Assembly (NCBI GenBank): GCA_003663325.1
Contig: QMZT01000008.1
Span: 1 to 39,399, forward strand
Source: Candidatus Aenigmatarchaeota archaeon
Lineage (GTDB): Archaea; Aenigmatarchaeota; Aenigmatarchaeia; QMZP01; QMZT01
Reading direction: 5' to 3'
Length of the DNA: 39,399 nucleotides
Shown here: in pieces, positions 19,401 through 26,395 of the stretch
Position numbering within the stretch: position 1 is the first letter of the stretch
How the letters are laid out: each line of letters opens with the position of its first letter
Notes under the pieces: model-generated
What the model was told of the DNA's origin: nothing
The model's database searches: none
What the model saw: the letters and a program-made list of their open reading frames with translations, nothing else
Program-made: the position numbers and the translations under genes

Positions 19401-19753
19401 ACAATAAGATAAGATTGATGAAGAACGTATGGCAGATTAAGGAAGGAAGGAATGCAACAATAATGGTCAAGGTTTATAATTTTGACCAAAGCCCAATAGC
19501 TGGGGCAACGGTTAGCATAGATAAAATGTACAGATTTGGCTTTACAGGGCCTAGTGAAATAAATGTAACGGCTGAGCTTAATTATCAAGCTGATAGTGTA
19601 AGTGACTCAGATGGATATTATATGATATATGATATGCAAACAAAAACAGGTCCGCTTAGTGCTGGAGATTATGTAATTAGCTTAAGGATTAACGCTTATG
19701 GTAATGAGGAAATAGAGGATGTATGGTTTAATGTTGGAGGAGGAAAGCCATGA
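13403..19753 (+). CDS. Giant (2116 aa) secreted surface protein with repeated Ig/macroglobulin-like beta domains
   Basis: Signal peptide SILLIITFAVFVTLVLPANVSA; many beta-rich Asn/Thr-rich modules; internally repeated VYVYVVSNTTHLWINTS / FVYIYHNTTHLWIVTLP. Confidence 0.85.
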   Translation: MRQSILLIITFAVFVTLVLPANVSALFAYIDKYEYKINESMIIKVNSTSTSNISAEITGTQNASFEIPGSIGMIEYSYLLSLPSGTYTLTLKQGSDSVSVEFKIVKSRKFMKARLIGDGNVIFVDTSNEITAGNEFGGNFTELLTLSKSKKLHYGVVQNLDGKNYSFVLVDESRPGIYDSIWVDDDKLFLLYNSSEDSAEKDMVETRYTIGEKFLKKYVFIDTEVESGNKLIITPLLNRTYFSKGDIAHFLVTITNESAHFLPNQSFILKIFDDKAKEVYNYSNSTNNNGYFVVDYQIPANSPTGAFFVTLNDTPTEVFVVESFKLFVKITDLNNNPSYTFAPKSKIKIWVITKDSNDNFFNATTLSGKIFEPKGTSVVLSFTQSDTGRYYAEYKAMDSGKYKVVVEVSDASGDKQKMDAAFEVQKISFIAMTVNPKYIDEAEAGPEVIMINTFAPGSSVTIATFIRDITKLSGEGGPCAGNACMDINCSNKYYKLKVFDDKKNMYDVNFTVMNISALSQMFGKEPPEEPGVAGQCIILIWNNNSWINTTGNYKVDIEFNHPVYGKHYAGEAFGIQYLYATGGMVDMKGDEFTFIAPSSTARIKLKIRDLITDEYIPDNNIINVEITEMRKEWPEFKDALGEMQGYNKSMLNESVNGSVITFFTPPEEGFYIARIRFKVNLSSKGIIAEGTGTVFFELKKYFIWAEPKVSGDMKIIGQGSNITLQVYVMDIDKAVRYGKMTPECTGCSGYVVTVERLRNDQIFKEFKKGLDFNVTDGVIINSTSGAEVKIVPVGKGLPSGWYSVDLSVYDPATNKKYYGWGWFEIRNFFAYAVPVKPIEGQAGNYSIVKTESLSYPTTSNVLLGVIAFKPGGEFQPPLILNVESVSIESIQNFATWPPQVVEENKYKYNGFVSNARLFDESGFEIPGTKIINISFYNMKNGNYMLNLLVQASGMKDIGTGMLQFSNYNLKWNLVPEDKLYEWPIIYSPSENMTFEFNATEFDGSPHNLSSVEVSELFDENKHRPVRMKVNENYTYSCALNYCQLNVSLKNLKTGEYGIRVCVRDAAGDVSCVQHLRFEIRSFILGVPMIYEYWMWQEKDTPDNTLYATKSGDNCDNSDYLAMDECPQYNKTICIWGCQVNISLPFEEKLGKYYGGVFWIEKEWSEKGKWRMGNQGPVGVYVYVVSNTTHLWINTSTDPNNGNLAGSKPLAIGDTFTLNSPGVENYEWLVYAVAFDGNNSFRVKHANGIICGDTDDSGEQFRVVPPKGHANYSTFYHGYTQLVNNNPISWRLGLIDHTSPNYNPRFVYIYHNTTHLWIVTLPISATPSNTIVNFTDPSVSHGPVPIGSVIDDGHGGKWKITSITKETIKLYGQNVLSSGIFVDTSLSKSGKFVFFPLEEGRFAMEAKLGEGEGKGFDLDGDGYYNGTLYMLVIDNGTSYNTIAYSKDYNFTNASRIVSVGNDRDKRRIGLKDTLILLSIDPRVNRVFFYTDRFMGEWPELGDYRINTNITIPVMVTDASNNPISANVTIGYIKYKSATGSAPPKPVSYPWKTITGVDELEINTTQYGFGTGNLEFGIVAKRNGEEEFMEEWKWPKATVRAFLIDTHTGYGKVFSNKLVSTKLWRFAWDTGLVVLPIYIANTSNYPIIKGVVAFVGDEQIVNDPQAECNFVMPADADPNGTNLTYKIKEFENMGALYYIYLNKNNVSKAWIKKDDCNFTGITAKSEGDQINISIQGNLFMLYLLNASENRISIGLLNFEPSNFTNSLPIRYESRLDGISPIWYLISANISGKVYDVVLMNSTASYPICNVWMKGGECVKVAVFDSDGNMSSYEAYVKAGESIGNTGYYLASIGPESWDGVMLGNASVFGSWLPIIWIHGMADNAPVYIAKLNESEIGFDLNLDDALNMTFYMLAYDDMPDGQQKPTRIIIDDDNQFVEFVDWSTPGNETYYDMYGDESGAGEVYGNMPMGIWHGWVAFGDWQSIAEWENRPEFELIQFDTANNKIRLMKNVWQIKEGRNATIMVKVYNFDQSPIAGATVSIDKMYRFGFTGPSEINVTAELNYQADSVSDSDGYYMIYDMQTKTGPLSAGDYVISLRINAYGNEEIEDVWFNVGGGKP

Positions 19754-21282
19754 AATTCCTAAAATTGGTGGTAGTGTTTGTATTCCTTATAGTTTTTTCG
19801 ATTAATGTTCAGGCTTTGAGTGTTAGCTATACCCAAGCCAATGCAGACCCTGGAGAGGTAATGAAAGGCAAAACCTTTACTGTTACTGCTAGCGGTTGGA
19901 GTGGTAGTTGCACCACCGCAACGATAAGTTTTGCTGAATGTTCTGGTTGCTCTTTGCTTGGTGAAGATGAGCAAAAAAGTATATCTGGGCAAAGTAGTGT
20001 GAGTTGGACAACAGTAATAGCAAATCAGAAGATTGATACCCCGCAAAGGATAAGCGTTAGTGTGAGTGGTGGCTGCACCCTTCAGCAGGCATATACCTCA
20101 GACTTTTATGTAGTCTTGCCCCCCTCTTTGAGCGTAACTGTTACACCCACAAGCAAAAGTGTAAGTGTAGGAAGCACATTCAGCGTTAATGTAAATATTG
20201 TAAATAATGGGGAAACAACCGCAAAGAATGTAAATATTAATGTTTCATCTTCCGGCGTTAGCCTACAATCTGGATGTTCTGCGATAGCAAGCATAGAAGA
20301 AGGTGCTAATGCTGCGCAAAGCTGTGTATTGAAGGCAAATACTGCAGGTACGCATACCGTTACCTTTACCATAACATCAAGCAATGCCGATACTGTTACA
20401 AAAACAATAACGGTTACTGCAACATCTGGTGAAGAAGGCGAAGAAGAGATAGGTACTGGTGGCGGGGGAGGCGGAGCAGGCATTGGCGCATTTTCAGGAG
20501 TGCAAAAAAATGAAACAAAGACTAAAAGCAAAAGTAAAAGGTTCTCTTTTGCACCTCCGGGATTAGTCAATAATACAAAGCTTCTCTCTGCAATAGAAAA
20601 GGTTTTGGCAAAAGGAAGGCTTAGCGAGAGGGCGAAACAAAATTTAATGGATATAGCTAGCGTTATAAAATCAGATCTAGATACAAGCAGAGAGTTTGAA
20701 TATGCGAATGGAAAATCAAAAATAAAAACAAAGATAAAGTATACAGGCAAAAAAAGAATTAAGAATTTCATGATTTACGAGACCATCCCAAAAACCTTTG
20801 CCAATAACGCAAGTGATGTTGTTGTTAGAGCTGAGGATGCAAAAATTGAGGTTGTTGAGCAAGACCCAAGCTGGCTTTTTGCATACAGCGAGGTTAATCC
20901 TGGAGATGAGCTGAGCATAGAGTACGAGGTTAGCGGTGAAAAAAGCTCAGATGTTATTGATGATATGAACACAGAGATATATGCAGAGAGCCTGGAAGAG
21001 CTTGCTGCTACCCCTGAGCCGGAAGAGAAAAAGAAGATATGTGAGCCTGGAGAAACAAGATGTTATGGTAAAGAGGTACAAAAGTGTAGCGATGATGGGA
21101 CTAAATGGGAAACAATAGAAATCTGTGCCTATATTTGTGAGAACGGTGTGTGTAAGGCAAGAGAAGAAAAGGCTCCAAGCCAAGCTCCAGTAGCTATGCC
21201 TTACTTTCCAGCTATTATCGTTATAATAATTGTGATTGTTCTTGTTGTAGCAATTGTCAAAATCAGGAGAAGGTCTCAATAA
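19750..21282 (+). CDS. Surface protein with CARDB-like domain, Gly linker, Cys-rich stalk and C-terminal TM anchor
   Basis: ATGA overlap with the giant gene; signal peptide; GTGGGGGGAGIGAFSG; CEPGETRCYGKEVQKCSDDGTKWETIEICAYICENGVC; TM IIVIIIVIVLVVAIV-KIRRR. Confidence 0.82.
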   Translation: MKFLKLVVVFVFLIVFSINVQALSVSYTQANADPGEVMKGKTFTVTASGWSGSCTTATISFAECSGCSLLGEDEQKSISGQSSVSWTTVIANQKIDTPQRISVSVSGGCTLQQAYTSDFYVVLPPSLSVTVTPTSKSVSVGSTFSVNVNIVNNGETTAKNVNINVSSSGVSLQSGCSAIASIEEGANAAQSCVLKANTAGTHTVTFTITSSNADTVTKTITVTATSGEEGEEEIGTGGGGGGAGIGAFSGVQKNETKTKSKSKRFSFAPPGLVNNTKLLSAIEKVLAKGRLSERAKQNLMDIASVIKSDLDTSREFEYANGKSKIKTKIKYTGKKRIKNFMIYETIPKTFANNASDVVVRAEDAKIEVVEQDPSWLFAYSEVNPGDELSIEYEVSGEKSSDVIDDMNTEIYAESLEELAATPEPEEKKKICEPGETRCYGKEVQKCSDDGTKWETIEICAYICENGVCKAREEKAPSQAPVAMPYFPAIIVIIIVIVLVVAIVKIRRRSQ

Positions 21283-21323
21283 AACCATTTTAATTTATTA
21301 ACCTGTAATTCAAAAAAGATAAT

Positions 21324-21803
21324 ATGAAAAGAAAGGGGATCTCTCCGATTATAGCTGTTGTTTTACTTATTGGTTTATCTGTATCTCTTGCTGTATTAAC
21401 CTCAAACTGGATTACTCATTGGGTGTCTACAAAAACAGAAACCACGGGGTCCAGATGCATAGCATTGACCAATTACAGGATAGACAGTGCAACATACGAT
21501 AACACAACAGCCACACTCTCGCTTATAGTTACAAATCTTGGGAGCACCGGGCTGTATGGATTTAGTGTGCAAATGTATAACACTACAAATATAGTATACT
21601 ATAATTATGATGATTCAAGAATATCTCTGAGCCCAGAAGGGATAAATGAAACCAATCCATTAACAGAGGCAAGATCTGTAATAATAAAGGTAAACCTCAC
21701 AGACAATAGAAAGCTCGGGATGAGTGTCGATAAGGTAAGGGTGCTCAACAAGGCATGCCCACTGTATTATGCTGAAAGTAAAAATATAAATAGGATAGTA
21801 TAA
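21324..21803 (+). CDS. Archaeal type IV pilin-like protein
   Basis: Class III signal peptide MKRKGISPIIAVVLLIGLSVSLAVLTSNWI. Confidence 0.85.
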   Translation: MKRKGISPIIAVVLLIGLSVSLAVLTSNWITHWVSTKTETTGSRCIALTNYRIDSATYDNTTATLSLIVTNLGSTGLYGFSVQMYNTTNIVYYNYDDSRISLSPEGINETNPLTEARSVIIKVNLTDNRKLGMSVDKVRVLNKACPLYYAESKNINRIV

Positions 21804-21821
21804 AATATAATATATGATATA

Positions 21822-22241
21822 ATGAGGATGAAAGGTATATCCCCAATAATAGCAGTTATTATGCTTATAGCTTTTACAATGGTTGTTGCTGGTATACTTG
21901 CTTCTTGGGCAACCCAGTATGTTAAGGTAAAGTTAAGGGAGTGCACAAATGCAGGATTGTGGATAGAACGAGCCACATACCAAAGCGGGAATAATAAGCT
22001 GCTGCTTGTTATAACTAACACAGGAACTATCGATCTGCATGGCTTTACAGCTATATTAACATATGAAAACGGTACGGTGATAAAGATACCAAGCAACAAA
22101 ACAATCGCGGGTAAGGAAACCGAAACCATTACGTTCGCAAACGTAAATGGTGATGGGCTGGAAATTGTTGATATTGTTTCAAAGGAGTGCTCGGTAAGAG
22201 ATACAATACAGAGGGAATATATACAGGGACTTGGGGGTTAG
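21822..22241 (+). CDS. Archaeal type IV pilin-like protein (paralogue)
   Basis: MRMKGISPIIAVIMLIAFTMVVAGILASWATQYV. Like the preceding gene, it has one Cys after the N-terminal helix and one near the C-terminus. Confidence 0.85.
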   Translation: MRMKGISPIIAVIMLIAFTMVVAGILASWATQYVKVKLRECTNAGLWIERATYQSGNNKLLLVITNTGTIDLHGFTAILTYENGTVIKIPSNKTIAGKETETITFANVNGDGLEIVDIVSKECSVRDTIQREYIQGLGG

Positions 22242-22271
22242 TTTAATAAACCTTTTTATAATACTATTGAT

Positions 22272-23726
22272 ATGGAAATAAAATCATTGTTAAAAGAGGT
22301 AGAGAATAATATATGGGAGCTTGAGAAGGATAAAATAAAGGGTATGCGTGTACCTGTAAGGCTGTTTCTCTCCAAAAAACTTTTGGATATAGTTGAGGAA
22401 GGTGCTATAAGGCAAGCTGTTAATGTTTCAATGCTGCCTGGAATAGAGAAATATTCGATAGCTATGCCTGATATGCATTATGGTTATGGATTCCCTATTG
22501 GTGGTGTGGCGGCATTTGATATAAACCATGGCATAATATCACCTGGAGGGATAGGGTATGATATAAACTGTGGTGTGAGACTTTTAAGAACAAACCTCAG
22601 CGAGGATGATGTGAAAAATAAAATGAGGGAGATAGTTAATGCCATATTTAGGAATGTACCTTCTGGTGTAGGAAGTAAAGGTAGGATTGGAAAGATATCA
22701 AGCAGTGAGATGGACGAGGTGCTTGAGACAGGTGCCGAGTGGGCTGTAAAGAATGGATACGGCTGGAAGGAGGACTTAGAAAGGATAGAAGAAAACGGTA
22801 GGCTTAAAGATGCAAACAAGGAGTATGTTTCAGAAAAGGCAAAAAGGAGAGGATATGCCCAACTTGGAAGCCTTGGTGCAGGTAATCATTTTCTTGAAAT
22901 ACAAAAAGTAGAAAGAATATATGATGAAGGAGTCGCGCAAGCCTTTGGTATAAACGATGTAAATCAAATAACCATTATGATTCATACAGGTTCGAGGGGG
23001 CTTGGACATCAGGTGGCTAGTGATTATATAAGAGAAATGGAAAACAAGTTTAGAGGAAGTATGAGAGATTTGCCTGACAGGGAACTTATATACGCAGATT
23101 TTGGCTCTGAGCTTGGACAAAGATACCTAAAGGCTATGTATGCAGCTGCAAACTTTGCATTTGCAAACAGGCAAATGATAATGCATTGGGTAAGAGAGAG
23201 CTTCGCATCCGTGCTTAATAAAACTCCGGAAGAGCTCGGGATGGAGCTTATCTATGATGTTTGTCATAACATAGGGAAGGTAGAGGTGCATGATATAGCT
23301 GGTAAGAAAAAGAAGGTTATTGTTCATAGGAAGGGCGCAACACGCTCTTTCCCGCCAGGACATGAAAGTGTGCCTAAAATTTATAGGAAATTTGGCCAGC
23401 CCGTAATAATCCCAGGCTCGATGGGAACAGCGAGCTATTTGCTTGTTGGGACAAAAAGAGCTATGGATATAAGCTTTGGATCAACTGCTCATGGTGCTGG
23501 AAGGGTGCTATCAAGGGTTAGAGCGATAAAAAGCTTTAGAGGAGAGGGTATAAAGAGAAAGCTAGAAGATGAAGGCATAACATTGAGAGCCGCGTCATGG
23601 AGTGTTGTTGCTGAAGAGGCACCACAAGCCTATAAGGATATTGATGAGGTTGTTAGGGTTTCTCATGAAACTGGCATTGGGAGGCTTGTAGCTAAATTAA
23701 GGCCGATAGGTGTAGTAAAAGGATAA
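22272..23726 (+). CDS. rtcB: RtcB RNA-splicing ligase
   Basis: SPGGIGYDINCGVRLLRTN, GSLGAGNHFLEIQ, HTGSRGLGHQVASD, VCHNIGKVE, GSMGTASYLLVG, STAHGAGR. No intein at this length. Confidence 0.95.
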   Translation: MEIKSLLKEVENNIWELEKDKIKGMRVPVRLFLSKKLLDIVEEGAIRQAVNVSMLPGIEKYSIAMPDMHYGYGFPIGGVAAFDINHGIISPGGIGYDINCGVRLLRTNLSEDDVKNKMREIVNAIFRNVPSGVGSKGRIGKISSSEMDEVLETGAEWAVKNGYGWKEDLERIEENGRLKDANKEYVSEKAKRRGYAQLGSLGAGNHFLEIQKVERIYDEGVAQAFGINDVNQITIMIHTGSRGLGHQVASDYIREMENKFRGSMRDLPDRELIYADFGSELGQRYLKAMYAAANFAFANRQMIMHWVRESFASVLNKTPEELGMELIYDVCHNIGKVEVHDIAGKKKKVIVHRKGATRSFPPGHESVPKIYRKFGQPVIIPGSMGTASYLLVGTKRAMDISFGSTAHGAGRVLSRVRAIKSFRGEGIKRKLEDEGITLRAASWSVVAEEAPQAYKDIDEVVRVSHETGIGRLVAKLRPIGVVKG

Positions 23727-23729
23727 TCT

Positions 23730-24581
23730 ATGAAGATACTGTTTGATAAGAGGTGCATGGAATATTGGATGGAAGGGCATTACGAGAGCCCGCAAAGGGT
23801 AAAGATAGTATATAGTTATCTTAAAGAAAAGGGGTTTGCTTTTATAAAGCCAAAAATTGCTAATGAAAATGATCTGCTCCTTGTCCATGAAAAAGAGCTT
23901 ATTGATAAAGTAAAAGCCAATACATTCTTTGATCCAGATACGCCAAACTTAGATAATATTTTTCGATATGCGTTGCTTGCATGCGGCTCAGCTATTGACG
24001 CCATGAGGCTTTGCAAAAAGGAATTTACATTTTCTCTCATGAGACCCCCTGGCCATCATGCATCTAAAACAAATGTTGGTGGTTTTTGCTATTTCAATAA
24101 CATAGCTGTTTCTGTAGCAAAGGCTATAAAGGATGGAAATGCGAACAAGGTTGCTATACTTGATATAGATGCACATCATGGAAACGGAACGCAGGATATA
24201 TTTTTAGGAAGCAAAGAAGTGCTTTACGTTTCGATACACCAAGCGTTTATATATCCAGGGACAGGAATGGAAAGCATTGGTAATTGCATAAATTATCCAT
24301 TGCCAGCAGGAACAAAAGATAAAGCATATATAGCGACGCTTTCTAAGGCCTTGGATAAAATAAAAAAATTTGAGCCCGATATGCTGGCGTTATCCCTAGG
24401 CTTCGATACCTTTATGGAGGACCCTCTCACAGGCTTTATGTTAACGAGTGATGCATACAGGAAGATTGGCAAAATAATAGCATCTCTCAGTATAAATACA
24501 TTTGCGGTTTTGGAAGGTGGCTATAGTAAAAAGATGGATATCTGCGTGTACAATTTTCTTGAAGGTATGGAAGGGGGTTAA
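23730..24581 (+). CDS. Histone-deacetylase-superfamily (class II HDAC/acetoin-utilisation-like) hydrolase
   Basis: RPPGHHASKTNVGGFCYFNNIAVSVAKA, ILDIDAHHGNGTQDIF, LSLGFDTFMEDPL, VLEGGYS. Confidence 0.92.
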   Translation: MKILFDKRCMEYWMEGHYESPQRVKIVYSYLKEKGFAFIKPKIANENDLLLVHEKELIDKVKANTFFDPDTPNLDNIFRYALLACGSAIDAMRLCKKEFTFSLMRPPGHHASKTNVGGFCYFNNIAVSVAKAIKDGNANKVAILDIDAHHGNGTQDIFLGSKEVLYVSIHQAFIYPGTGMESIGNCINYPLPAGTKDKAYIATLSKALDKIKKFEPDMLALSLGFDTFMEDPLTGFMLTSDAYRKIGKIIASLSINTFAVLEGGYSKKMDICVYNFLEGMEGG

Positions 24582-24640
24582 AATCAGCAACGCTTTTTAA
24601 CAATAAGGATTTATTATACTTACATCAATCTAAAGAAATT

Positions 24641-25672
24641 ATGAATAAAACTTACAAGTATGGCAAGTATGGGATGGTTGGCCTATCAAAACCTATGATA
24701 GAATTATATGATACCATATATAAAGTAGCATGTACAGATGCAACAGTTCTTATAAGAGGTGAAAGAGGAACTGGAAAAGAGTTGGTAGCAAAGGCAATTC
24801 ATAAAACTAGTAAAAGAAGCAATAAGCCATATGTAATTGTTAATTGTGCTGCCATACCAAAAGACTTATTAGAAAGTGAGCTTTTTGGACACGAGAAGGG
24901 ATCTTTTACTAATGCGTATCAAAGAAGATTGGGGAAATTTGAAACAGCTAACTCTGGTACATTATTCTTGGATGAGATTGCGGATCTATCCCCAGAGCTT
25001 CAACCAAAAATACTTCGGGCAATAGAGTACAAAAGCTTTGAAAGGATAGGGGGAAATGAAATGATACACTCTGATGTTAGGGTTATAGCTGCAACAAGCA
25101 AGGATTTGGAGAAACTTGTAGAAGAGGACAAGTTTAGGCCAGAATTATATGATAGATTGAATGTAATTCCTATATATATACCACCACTCAGAGATCGGAA
25201 AGATGATATACCACTTTTAATAGAGTATTTTATGAAAGCTCTGGGTTCTAGCAAAAAAATAAAGGGCGATGTACTAAAACAATTTCTCCTTTATGACTGG
25301 CCAGGCAATGTAAGAGAATTAAAATGTGTGGTAGAAAGACTGGTTATAATGAGCGAAGGTGACGAGATAACGTTGTATGATGTGGAAAAATATTGGAAGA
25401 AATGCGACTATACTTGTGATAATAGTACGCATACAAATCACCTTGAGGATGAAATGAAGTGTATGTTTTTGCCACAAACCATAGCTAAAATAGCAAACTG
25501 CAAATTAGAATCTATTTTAAAGATAGGGAGAAAGAAATGGCCTGAAATCAAGTATTACGTTAGTGGAGATGGGCTGCATTTAATACATATAGATGATGCA
25601 ATAGAATTTTTTAAAGCTACCGATAAGCCAGAAATGGCTGAGAGGCTAAGAAGGTATAGAGAAGAAATATGA
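24641..25672 (+). CDS. Sigma54-activator (NtrC/bEBP)-type AAA+ ATPase lacking receiver/GAF domain and obvious Fis HTH
   Basis: Walker A GERGTGKE, ESELFGHEKGSFTNAYQRRLGKFETANSGTLFLDEIADLSPELQPKILRAIEYKSFERIGG, DVRVIAATSKDLEKLVEEDKFRPELYDRLNVIPIYIPPLRDRKDDIPLL, WPGNVREL. Confidence 0.92.
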   Translation: MNKTYKYGKYGMVGLSKPMIELYDTIYKVACTDATVLIRGERGTGKELVAKAIHKTSKRSNKPYVIVNCAAIPKDLLESELFGHEKGSFTNAYQRRLGKFETANSGTLFLDEIADLSPELQPKILRAIEYKSFERIGGNEMIHSDVRVIAATSKDLEKLVEEDKFRPELYDRLNVIPIYIPPLRDRKDDIPLLIEYFMKALGSSKKIKGDVLKQFLLYDWPGNVRELKCVVERLVIMSEGDEITLYDVEKYWKKCDYTCDNSTHTNHLEDEMKCMFLPQTIAKIANCKLESILKIGRKKWPEIKYYVSGDGLHLIHIDDAIEFFKATDKPEMAERLRRYREEI

Positions 25673-25687
25673 AGGAAGACTGTTAAG

Positions 25688-25786
25688 TTAAGCCAATAAA
25701 ACAATTACACAGCATAGCAAAACCAACCCTGGTCCTCCAATCTTTTTTATTGCTCTATACCAATTTCTTTCTTCAAACGCTTGCAT
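25688..25786 (-). CDS. Candidate 32-aa small membrane protein
   Basis: MQAFEERNWYRAIKKIGGPGLVLLCCVIVLLA*; amphipathic N-terminus then a TM helix. Minus-strand TATA-like GCTATAAAACC at 25834-25844 is ~50 nt upstream of the ATG. Confidence 0.35.
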   Translation of the reverse strand: MQAFEERNWYRAIKKIGGPGLVLLCCVIVLLA

Positions 25787-25840
25787 TCATACCCAAACAT
25801 TCCGCACGTGCAAATGGAAAGCTCTTACAAATGGTTTTAT

Positions 25841-25862
25841 AGCAAGGCATGCAAGCCTTGCT
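25841..25862. promoter_or_regulatory. 8-bp perfect palindrome AGCAAGGC-N6-GCCTTGCT, possible operator
   Basis: Sits between two outward-facing TATA-like elements (minus 25834-25844, plus ~25886-25898). Confidence 0.4.
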
Positions 25863-25918
25863 CCTATGGCTTTTTATTCCCCGGAAAAAATATTTAAGCA
25901 AAGCAAAGAGGTATAATT

Positions 25919-25990
25919 GGTGGAAAGCTTTTCCTTTCATATTGAGCTGTAAGCTTAAAATAGCCTATATGGCTCACCTTTCCACCATTC
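25919..25990 (+). ncRNA. Candidate structured small RNA
   Basis: GGTGGAAAG (25919-25927) pairs perfectly with CTTTCCACC (25978-25986), with inner AGCC/GGCT. TATA-like AAAAATATTTAAG lies ~25 bp upstream of the 5' G, the archaeal TATA-to-TSS distance. Confidence 0.4.
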
Positions 25991-26056
25991 CTATCTTAAC
26001 GGTTCTCCAAATGTTTGACAAAAGCTTATAAATATTAATGGAGGAATATAAATGGT

Positions 26057-26395
26057 ATGAACAGGGAATATGAGATTGTGGGTGATGAAGAATATTTTAG
26101 GGATAATAGATTAATGGAGGAATTAGGTGGAGATAGTCCAAGGAACAGGGTTTTGGATTGTCTTCTTATAAATTATGGCAGGCCTGTGGATTACGAAAAG
26201 ATCTCTATAGCGGCTAACATGAAACCAGAGGCTGTTAGGGAGGTTATAGAAGAGTTAAAGGGTGAAGGTATGGTGGTGGAGAAAGAAGGAAGCTATATGC
26301 TAAATCCAGACCACTCTGAGGTTCTAAGATTATTGGAGATTGAAGCAGGTGTTATGTTTGAAAATATAAGAAAGGCAAGAAAATATTACACATAA
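26057..26395 (+). CDS. Winged-helix DNA-binding protein
   Basis: NRVLDCLLINYGRPVDYEKISIAANMKPEAVREVIEELKGEGMVVEKEGSYMLN; TATA-like TTATAAATATTAA upstream. Confidence 0.65.
   Translation: MNREYEIVGDEEYFRDNRLMEELGGDSPRNRVLDCLLINYGRPVDYEKISIAANMKPEAVREVIEELKGEGMVVEKEGSYMLNPDHSEVLRLLEIEAGVMFENIRKARKYYT

Noticed and set aside
20106-20771. 221-aa antisense ORF with poly-Pro
   Set aside because: Exact antisense of the CARDB/Gly-linker surface gene; the poly-Pro is the complement of the Gly-rich codons.
25919-25987. tRNA interpretation of the structured RNA (ends in CCACCA-like sequence)
   Set aside because: No T-loop TTCRA, no D-arm consensus and no five-bp anticodon stem; kept only as an unknown structured RNA.
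25849-26031. 60-aa plus-strand ORF
   Set aside because: Covers the palindrome and structured RNA candidate; no RBS and no protein-like composition.
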